This document shows, piece after piece, positions 49,927 through 55,948 of a DNA stretch of 55,948 nucleotides (its first letter is position 1; each line of letters opens with the position of its first letter). The notes beneath the pieces were generated by a model, which worked only from the letters and a program-made list of their open reading frames with translations, made no database searches and was not told the origin of the DNA. The DNA lies in contig JAKEHV010000338.1 of assembly GCA_022614915.1 (NCBI GenBank), positions 1-55,948 on the forward strand. The letters run 5' to 3'. The DNA comes from Gemmataceae bacterium. GTDB lineage: Bacteria; Planctomycetota; Planctomycetia; Gemmatales; Gemmataceae. A program made the position numbers and the translations under genes.

Positions 49927-52296
49927 TTACCGGAATAAACCCACCCAGAAGCTGAAGACTTGCTCCCGGTCGTTGACGCCGCGGACGATCGGGAAGCCGA
50001 AGTCTAGCGCGATCGGCACCGGTCCGAGCATGGGCACGGTCAGGCGCAGGCCGAGGCCGGCGGAGACGCGGTAGTCGTTGATCTCCATGCGGCGCTCGAC
50101 GGTGCCGGAATCGAGGAAGGCGACCAGGTGCACCTGATCGTTGGCCAGGACGGGAATCTGATACTCGAGACTGTTGAGAAACATGAAGTCGCCGCCGGTG
50201 TTAAAGCCGTTGACAAAGTTGCCGACGCCGCGGAACTCGAAACCGCGGATGGTGCGGAAGCCGCCGGCGAAGAAGCGTTCGAAAACGGGGGTGTCGTTGC
50301 CGGCCCAGGAAAGCTGGCTGCGCGCGGAAACGACGTGCTTGCCGGAGCCGTCGGGCCTCTGCCAGACCGTGAAATAGCGGCTGCCTTCGACGTTGAAAAT
50401 CGGGAAAGTAAAATCGCCGAACACTTGTTCGAACGAGGCGCTGACCAGGCCGCCCTCGGTGGGCCGGAGGAACGAGTCGCGCGTGTCCCACGACACGCCG
50501 ACGCTGGCGCCGAATAGAAAGTTGCTGCCCTGCACCGAGGTGTAATCGACCGGGGCGAAGATCGACACATCGCGCACGCGGACGTCTTCCATCCGGACGC
50601 CGGCGTTGATGCTCCATGCCTTGGTTAGCGCCTTGCCGATATTCACGCGGCCGCCGGTACGGCCTTCGACATATTCGTTGAACACGCGGTCGTTGTAGTA
50701 CGCGCCCACGGTCAGGCTGTACGGCCGATCGAAGAGGAATGGCTCGCGCCAACTGATCGAGTAGCGCTGCAACTCGGTGCCCGGGACTGCCTCAATGCGC
50801 AACTCCTGATTGCCGCCGCGAAAGGCCCGGCCATTGAAGATGTCCGAGATGCTGAGCGGGAAGCGGGTAATGTCGAAGTTGCGCTCGTTGAGGACGGCGC
50901 TGCCGACCAAGCCCGCGTCGGAGTTGTAGCCGGCGCCAAACATGATGCTGCCGGTCTGTGTTTCCTGCACCTGCACGAGGATGTCTTTGAACTCGTTGTC
51001 GCCGTCGGGATCGAGCACCATCACGGTCGGGCGAATGCCGTTTTCCGCGTCGATCTTGAAGATGTTGAGGCGCGCCAAGTCGCGCTCGGCGATGCGCAGC
51101 TCGGGATAGCGTAACGTTTGGCCGGGATAAAAACCGAGCACGCGGCGAATAACGGAGTCCTTGGTGACGTCGTTGCCGACGATGAAGACCTGTCCGACCT
51201 TGGCGGGGGGCCGTTCCTTGACCTCATACTGCACGCGGACGACGCCGGGCTCGTCCGGCACGGTGTAGATTTCCTTGTTGACCGCGAGCTGATGGCCGCG
51301 CCAGCCGCCGAAGTCGGTGAGATTGCGCACGTCGGCTTGGGCAATGCCGCCGTTGTAAAACTCGCCTTCTTTCATGCGCAGGATGCTCTGCAACTCTTTG
51401 CGGTCGAAGGACTTGGCCCCTTCGACGCCGACGAATTTGACTTTGTGCCGCTCGCCTTCGTGAACGTGGTAAACGATGTCCACACTGCGGAAATCGTCGC
51501 TGAAGATCAGCTCGCGCGACACGCGGGCATGGATATAGCCGTTGTCTTTGTAATATTCCTCGAGCTTCAAGACGTCGTTGTCCACCAAGCCCGGATTGAA
51601 GACGCCGCCCATGAGCCCGAGAAACGCCCGGCTGGTTTCGATTTGCGTCCGCAGGCGGGCGGAACTGGCCAGCTCGTTGTGCCCTTCGAAGCGCGTCGAC
51701 CGCACGCGCACAATGGGGCCTTCGGAAATGTTGAAGACCACGCGGGTATCGCTTGCCTTTTCGCCCTCTTCCAGAGTGACGTTGGCGAAGTAACGGCCTT
51801 TTTTCTTCAGGTGCTCTTGGATTTCGTAGCAGGCGTTGCGGTTTGAGACCGGGTCGAGCGGCATGCCTTTTTTCAGCCGTGTCATGCTTTCCAGGTCGGC
51901 TTGGCTCACATGGTGCGCATTCTTGTAGACGATCTCGGATATCAAGTTCGGGAATTCGACGACTTCGAAATAGACGACCACCGTGCCGTCGGCGTTGCGT
52001 TGATCGCGAACGCGGACCGATTTGAACATGCGGGTCTCGGCCAGGCGCGACACGTCTTGCTGCAAAGTGGCCTGCGAATATTCACCGCCGGCGCGCGTGC
52101 GCAGGTAGCGCAGCACTTTCTCCGTCGGGATGTTGCGATTGCCGACCACGACCACGTCGGCCACTGGATCGCGCACGGGCGCCTGGGCCCAACTGCCGCG
52201 GTTTGCCCAAACCGCGGCAATCAAGGCAACTGCCACGACCGCCAACCGTTTCCAGGCACGGCCGAAAGACTCGCTCATTCCGTCCGCCCCGTTCAT
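49927..52296 (-). CDS. bamA: outer membrane protein assembly factor BamA
   Basis: This protein of about 789 residues has a signal peptide followed by several POTRA domains (about residues 40-440; repeats such as VVVVGNRNIPTEKVLRYLRT, IVYKNAHHVSQADLESM, VFIVGNDVTKDSVIRRVLG). A C-terminal Omp85 beta barrel carries the loop-6 motif IRGF (FRTIRGFEFRG). It inserts outer-membrane proteins. The presence of BamA agrees with a Gram-negative envelope in Planctomycetes. The last residues are FWVGLFR, one residue past the usual terminal Phe. Start options are ATG 52296 or 52278; a frame extends to 52368 without support. Confidence 0.94.
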   Translation of the reverse strand: MNGADGMSESFGRAWKRLAVVAVALIAAVWANRGSWAQAPVRDPVADVVVVGNRNIPTEKVLRYLRTRAGGEYSQATLQQDVSRLAETRMFKSVRVRDQRNADGTVVVYFEVVEFPNLISEIVYKNAHHVSQADLESMTRLKKGMPLDPVSNRNACYEIQEHLKKKGRYFANVTLEEGEKASDTRVVFNISEGPIVRVRSTRFEGHNELASSARLRTQIETSRAFLGLMGGVFNPGLVDNDVLKLEEYYKDNGYIHARVSRELIFSDDFRSVDIVYHVHEGERHKVKFVGVEGAKSFDRKELQSILRMKEGEFYNGGIAQADVRNLTDFGGWRGHQLAVNKEIYTVPDEPGVVRVQYEVKERPPAKVGQVFIVGNDVTKDSVIRRVLGFYPGQTLRYPELRIAERDLARLNIFKIDAENGIRPTVMVLDPDGDNEFKDILVQVQETQTGSIMFGAGYNSDAGLVGSAVLNERNFDITRFPLSISDIFNGRAFRGGNQELRIEAVPGTELQRYSISWREPFLFDRPYSLTVGAYYNDRVFNEYVEGRTGGRVNIGKALTKAWSINAGVRMEDVRVRDVSIFAPVDYTSVQGSNFLFGASVGVSWDTRDSFLRPTEGGLVSASFEQVFGDFTFPIFNVEGSRYFTVWQRPDGSGKHVVSARSQLSWAGNDTPVFERFFAGGFRTIRGFEFRGVGNFVNGFNTGGDFMFLNSLEYQIPVLANDQVHLVAFLDSGTVERRMEINDYRVSAGLGLRLTVPMLGPVPIALDFGFPIVRGVNDREQVFSFWVGLFR

Positions 52297-52485
52297 ATAG
52301 GGAATCCTCGGGAATCGGGTTTCCAATGGCGCAACAACAGGGAGCGAGCGAGATAGTCGAAGGTCCAAAAGGTGTCAAGGGCAGGTCGCAGAATGGCTCA
52401 AGTTCGCGGCGTGATTGGCCGATAATGGCAAGTTTCAGTTGAATTTGATTGGCGATTGATGCTTGGTTCTTGGGATTTCCGAGCG

Positions 52486-52620
52486 TTAGCGTGTGGCCTG
52501 CACCGGCTTATTTTGCGAGGAAGTGCGCGCCTGGGAATGCTCGTGCGCAAGGGGCGAATTGAATATCGGCCCTGCCAAGAGTGCCCAAACCGAAAGCACG
52601 GCGATCCAGCGGAATCCCAT
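52486..52620 (-). CDS. candidate 44-residue secreted peptide
   Basis: A short frame reads MGFRWIAVLSVWALLAGPIF..., a signal-peptide-like start with hydrophobic core and likely cleavage near SPLA. A polar tail (HEHSQARTSSQNK) and a TAA stop at 52486 follow. GGAATAGGAC lies directly before the ATG. It is in the 407-base gap between bamA and the PhzF-like gene, a stretch otherwise without a gene. Its reality rests on the leader and the ribosome-binding site only. Confidence 0.4.
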   Translation of the reverse strand: MGFRWIAVLSVWALLAGPIFNSPLAHEHSQARTSSQNKPVQATR

Positions 52621-52703
52621 GTCCTATTCCATCGGTACGCGAGCCGACTTTCTCAAGCGTTTTGCGGGCTGGCGTGACCGCCATCTCGAAGTAAACTGAC
52701 AGC

Positions 52704-53501
52704 ATGGTCAGCCGCTTGCCGCTCTTTGTGGTCGATGCCTTCACGGACCGGCCGTTCGCCGGCAATCCGGCCGCGGTTTGTCTCTTGCCGGCCTGGCGTG
52801 ACGAGCGCTGGCTGCAACAGGTCGGCCGGGAAATGAACCTCTCGGAAACCGCCTTTCTGGTTCGCAATGGCGACGGCTTCGACTTGCGCTGGTTCACGCC
52901 CAAGGTGGAAGTGGACCTGTGCGGCCACGCCACGTTGGCGTCCGCGCACATCCTCTTGCAGGAAGGTCTGGCGAAAACCAACGGCGTGAGCCGCTTCTTC
53001 ACGCGCAGCGGCACACTGAGCGCGGCCAAGCTGGGCGACGACATCGAGCTTGATTTTCCGCTCAAACCTGAACAGCCCGCGCCGATGCCCGATGGGTTGG
53101 CGGTAGCCTTAGGCGCAAAGCCGATCTATGTCGGGCTCAATCAATTCGATTATCTAGTCGAGCTGGCCTCCGAGACCGATTTGCGCGGCCTGACTCCGGA
53201 CTTTTCATGGCTCGCGAAACTCGGCGTACGCGGCGTCATCGTCACCAGCCGGTCCGACGACGCGAAGTTCGATTTTGTGTCGCGCTTCTTCGCGCCGGGG
53301 TCGGGCATTGACGAAGACCCGGTGACCGGCTCGGCTCATTGTTGCCTCGCCGGCTTTTGGCACAAACGGCTGGGCCAAACGGAATTCGTTGCTTTTCAGG
53401 CGTCGGAGCGGGGCGGCGTGGTCAAAGTCCGCATCCAGGGCGAGCGCGTTTTGCTTGGCGGCCGTGCCGTGACTATTTCCAAGGGCGAGCTTTTCGCGTA
53501 G
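52704..53501 (+). CDS. PhzF-family isomerase/epimerase-like protein
   Basis: This 265-residue protein of the PhzF/diaminopimelate epimerase-like fold shows VVDAFTDRPFAGNPAAVCLL at the start, the active-site Glu in LSETAFLV (about residue 48), DLCGHATLASAHIL, and GSGIDEDPVTGSAHCCLAGFW in the second half. Members isomerise small metabolites; the phenazine pathway itself is absent here, so the substrate is unknown. The start is the ATG at 52704. It ends 10 bases before the PSD1 gene. Confidence 0.9.
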   Translation: MVSRLPLFVVDAFTDRPFAGNPAAVCLLPAWRDERWLQQVGREMNLSETAFLVRNGDGFDLRWFTPKVEVDLCGHATLASAHILLQEGLAKTNGVSRFFTRSGTLSAAKLGDDIELDFPLKPEQPAPMPDGLAVALGAKPIYVGLNQFDYLVELASETDLRGLTPDFSWLAKLGVRGVIVTSRSDDAKFDFVSRFFAPGSGIDEDPVTGSAHCCLAGFWHKRLGQTEFVAFQASERGGVVKVRIQGERVLLGGRAVTISKGELFA

Positions 53502-53511
53502 GATCAACACC

Positions 53512-55948
53512 GTGAAACTGCCGCTTTTTATCATGGGCTTGGTGGCTGCCTCCTCGTTGCTCCCGGTGCGCGCAGCCGCCCAGGAGCCGACCGCGCAGCA
53601 GGTGGAATTCTTTGACAAAAAGGTGCGCCCGCTCTTCGAAGCGAATTGCTTCCAGTGTCATAGCCACAAGTCCGGCAAGAACAAGGGCGGACTGGTTGTC
53701 GATTCACGCGGCAGCATCATCAAAGGCGGCGAATCGGGCGCTGCCATCGTCCCCGGGCATCCGGAAAAAAGCCTCTTGCTCAAAGCAGTCGGCTATGAAG
53801 ACGATGAGCTGCGCATGCCGCCCAAAGGCAAGCTGGCGGCCGCCGACATCGCTTTGTTGCGCGAGTGGGTAAAGATGGGCGCCCCGTGGCCCGGCAGCTC
53901 CCACGAAAAGTTGCTGCGGACTCCGGGCCAAATCACCGACGAAGACCGCTCGTGGTGGGCGTTTCAACCGGTGAAGAACGTCGCCGTGCCCAAAGTCGCG
54001 GATCCCGCTTGGCAAAAAAACCCCGTCGATTGTTTCATTCTAAGTCGGCTAGAGAACGAGGGATTGAAACCTTCGCCGCCCGCTGACCGTGTCGCTCTCA
54101 TGCGGCGACTCTATTTCGATCTCGTCGGCTTGCCGCCCACGCCGGAAGAGATCGACGCATTCGTCGCCGACAAAACGCCGGACGCTTACGAGAAGGTTGT
54201 CGACCGCCTCCTGGCCAGCCCGCGCTATGGCGAGCGCTGGGCGCGCCATTGGCTCGATCTGGTGCGATATGCGGAATCGGATGGCTTTCGCCTGGACGAG
54301 TACCGGCCGAGCGCCTGGCATTACCGCGAGTATGTCATCAAGGCGTTCAACGACGATAAGCCTTACGACCAATTCGTGCGCGAACAGCTCGCCGGCGACG
54401 AGCTGGATCCGGACAATCCCGACTTTCTCGCGGCCACCGGCTTTTTGCGTCACACGATCTACGAATACAACCAGCGCGACGCCCGCACCCAATGGCAGAA
54501 CATGCTCGACGATGTTACCGACGTCACTGCCGACGTCTTCCTGGGCTTGGGCATGGGCTGTGCCCGCTGCCACGATCATAAATATGATCCGATCCTGCAA
54601 AAGGATTACTATCGGTTGCAAGCATTCTTCGCGGCCATGATGCCGCGCGACGCGCCCTTGGCGACAACAAAGCAACGGGCGGACCATGAGGAAAAGCTCA
54701 AAGCATGGGAAGAAAAGACGGCGGCGGTGCGGGCCAAGATCGCTGCCTTCGAAGCAAACGAAAGAGCCAAGGTGGCGGAGCAGGCGACCATCAAATTCCC
54801 GCCCGACATTCAAGCGATGATGCGCAAGCCCACGCCCCAGCGCGACCCTTTGGAGAAACAACTCGCCGCCTTGGCGTATCGCCAAGTCACTTATGAATTC
54901 GATCACATCGACAAGTACTTCAAGGATCCCGACAAGAAGGCGTATCAAGCGCTTAAAAAGGAATTGGCCGCCTTTGACTCGATCAAGCCGAAATCACTAC
55001 CTGTCGGCCTCACAATGACTGATGTGGGCACGGAAGCGCCCGTGACGCGACTGCCAAGGAAGAACGCTCAGCCGCTGGCGCCCGGATTTCTCTCGGTCCT
55101 TGATGAAGGACCTGCCAAAATCAAAGCGCCTCCCCAGGGTGCAACCACTGGCCGCAGGCTCGCCCTCGCGGATTGGCTGACGCGTCCCGACCATCCATTG
55201 ACCAGCCGCGTTATCGTTAACCGTGTTTGGCAATACCACTTTGGCCGCGGCCTGACTTCCACGTCCAACGATTTCGGCAAACTCGGCGAAGCGCCAAGCC
55301 ATCCGGAATTGCTCGATTGGCTTGCTCTGCGCTTTGTGCAAGAGGGGAGCAGTCTCAAGAAGCTGCATCGTTTAATGGTCACGTCGCAGGTTTATCAGCA
55401 AAGCGCGCTCGATTCTCCCCTCGCCCTTGGGGGGAAAGGGGTTGGGGGTGAGGGGGCCGAAACGGCACTCAAGAAGGATCCGGAGAATCGTCTCTGGTCG
55501 CGGATGAGTACGCGCCGCCTGGACGCCGAACAAATCCGCGACGCCATTCTCGCGGTCAATGGCAAACTCGATTTGTCGATGGGCGGTCCAAGCGTCGCGC
55601 CCGCCCAGCCACGGCGCACTATCTACACGAAAGTGCAGCGCAACACGCGCGATCCGCTTCTCGACGTCTTTGACTCTCCGGAAGGCTTCACCAGCACGGC
55701 AGTGCGCAACGTCACGACCACGCCCACCCAGGCGCTGTTGATGCTTAATAGCCCGTTCATGCAGGAGCAGGCGAAAGCGTTCGCCGAGCGCGTACTCGGC
55801 GAAAAACAAGGCGATCCGGTCGTCCGGGCGTACCGGCTGGCGTTCGGCCGAACTCCGAGCGACGCCGAAGTGAAGCAAGCGACGGTGTTTGTCGAAGAGC
55901 AGTGCCGGCGCATCGAACCGCAAGCGGCAGAGTTCAGCGCGACGACGC
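53512..55948 (+). CDS. PSD1-type protein: cytochrome c plus DUF1549/DUF1553 (truncated by window)
   Basis: Translation from the GTG at 53512 gives a signal peptide (KLPLFIMGLVAASSLLPVRA), then a c-type cytochrome domain with CFQCH (about residues 47-51). Next is DUF1549 with FDLVGLPPTPEEIDAF, WARHWLDLVRYAESDGF and CARCHDHKYDPI, a Lys/Glu-rich coiled linker, and DUF1553 with RLALADWLTRPDHPLTSRVIVNRVWQYHFGRGL. It runs off the window with no stop. In-frame codons at 55415-55457 (SPLALGGKGVGGEG) derive from a G-rich dispersed repeat. These planctomycetal proteins are secreted, of unproven function. Confidence 0.93.
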   Translation, partial: MKLPLFIMGLVAASSLLPVRAAAQEPTAQQVEFFDKKVRPLFEANCFQCHSHKSGKNKGGLVVDSRGSIIKGGESGAAIVPGHPEKSLLLKAVGYEDDELRMPPKGKLAAADIALLREWVKMGAPWPGSSHEKLLRTPGQITDEDRSWWAFQPVKNVAVPKVADPAWQKNPVDCFILSRLENEGLKPSPPADRVALMRRLYFDLVGLPPTPEEIDAFVADKTPDAYEKVVDRLLASPRYGERWARHWLDLVRYAESDGFRLDEYRPSAWHYREYVIKAFNDDKPYDQFVREQLAGDELDPDNPDFLAATGFLRHTIYEYNQRDARTQWQNMLDDVTDVTADVFLGLGMGCARCHDHKYDPILQKDYYRLQAFFAAMMPRDAPLATTKQRADHEEKLKAWEEKTAAVRAKIAAFEANERAKVAEQATIKFPPDIQAMMRKPTPQRDPLEKQLAALAYRQVTYEFDHIDKYFKDPDKKAYQALKKELAAFDSIKPKSLPVGLTMTDVGTEAPVTRLPRKNAQPLAPGFLSVLDEGPAKIKAPPQGATTGRRLALADWLTRPDHPLTSRVIVNRVWQYHFGRGLTSTSNDFGKLGEAPSHPELLDWLALRFVQEGSSLKKLHRLMVTSQVYQQSALDSPLALGGKGVGGEGAETALKKDPENRLWSRMSTRRLDAEQIRDAILAVNGKLDLSMGGPSVAPAQPRRTIYTKVQRNTRDPLLDVFDSPEGFTSTAVRNVTTTPTQALLMLNSPFMQEQAKAFAERVLGEKQGDPVVRAYRLAFGRTPSDAEVKQATVFVEEQCRRIEPQAAEFSATT
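55415..55457. repeat. G-rich dispersed repeat inserted in coding sequence
   Basis: TCTCCCCTCGCCCTTGGGG and the following GGGGTTGGGGGTGAGGGG align with the intergenic copy at 32413-32449. Here it keeps the frame and adds about 14 residues to the PSD1 protein just after the VTSQVYQQSA block. Confidence 0.7.

Noticed and set aside
52704-53501. PhzF-like gene as a sign of a phenazine cluster
   Set aside because: No other phz genes are present, and PhzF-like proteins are common outside phenazine pathways.
1-55948. CRISPR arrays, tRNA or rRNA genes, prophage, transposase
   Set aside because: No regular spaced repeats, no tRNA-like CCA-ended cloverleaf, no rRNA-like stretch and no transposase or integrase motif were seen by reading. 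A tRNAscan or profile search would settle this.

Overview
The window reads as chromosomal DNA of a Planctomycetes bacterium, most likely from the Gemmataceae or a close relative. This is inferred from gene families: a DUF1501 protein with a twin-arginine-like leader, a PSD1-type protein (cytochrome c plus DUF1549/DUF1553), a DUF1080 protein, a TIGR03000 Tyr/Gly-rich secreted protein, membrane proteins with MJ0042-type zinc ribbons, a giant PQQ-propeller/TPR protein, and an rsmH gene standing outside any division cluster. GC is high and genes are mostly single or in short runs. I see no rRNA, tRNA, CRISPR array, prophage or transposase gene.

Layout. 1-6.4 kb: a truncated secreted gene, a LacD-like aldolase, a one-heme secreted protein, a PIN-toxin/antitoxin pair, a secreted protein with a duplicated motif, a membrane protein and a sirtuin. 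6.4-12.2 kb: folD, an AI-2E-type permease, an HtrA protease, a receiver-GGDEF protein and rsmH. 12.2-19 kb: a class V aminotransferase beside serA, then small membrane, Sel1 and zinc-ribbon genes. 19-26.4 kb: a 1702-residue propeller/TPR protein, a cupredoxin-like protein, a SIS-domain isomerase and a secreted peroxiredoxin. 26.5-32 kb, minus strand: ispD, an ABC-2 permease fused to a CPBP protease, and an ABC exporter with a degraded ATPase. 32-38.6 kb: a TIM-barrel epimerase, an SDR reductase, upp, a VWA protein, a zinc-ribbon membrane protein and an acyltransferase-like membrane protein. 38.8-45.9 kb: DUF1501, argJ, DUF1080, a YbjN-like protein, TIGR03000 and WD40 proteins. 46.3-49.9 kb: a respiratory module (Rieske, cytochrome b fused to cytochrome c, cytochrome c'-like). 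49.9-55.9 kb: bamA, a tiny secreted ORF, a PhzF-like protein and a PSD1 gene running off the end.

The genes work together only in small sets: aminotransferase with serA in serine metabolism, Rieske with cytochrome b/c in quinol oxidation, the PIN pair as a toxin-antitoxin module, and perhaps the two ABC-related genes. The rest looks like housekeeping and secreted genes typical of the phylum.

The least expected layer is non-coding. At least eight families of palindromic or dispersed repeats lie between genes. They include a ~200-bp element present twice in opposite orientation 39 kb apart, a ~60-bp element predicted to fold into two hairpins on a closing stem (three copies), a GTTTCGCGCTC palindrome (five sites), and 28-bp exact inverted repeats flanking the giant gene. 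Some copies touch coding sequence: one forms the end of the sirtuin gene and a G-rich one sits in frame inside the PSD1 gene. I found no clear new multi-gene defence or biosynthetic system. The best leads are the repeats, the degraded ABC ATPase next to the permease-protease fusion, and the 44-residue secreted ORF.
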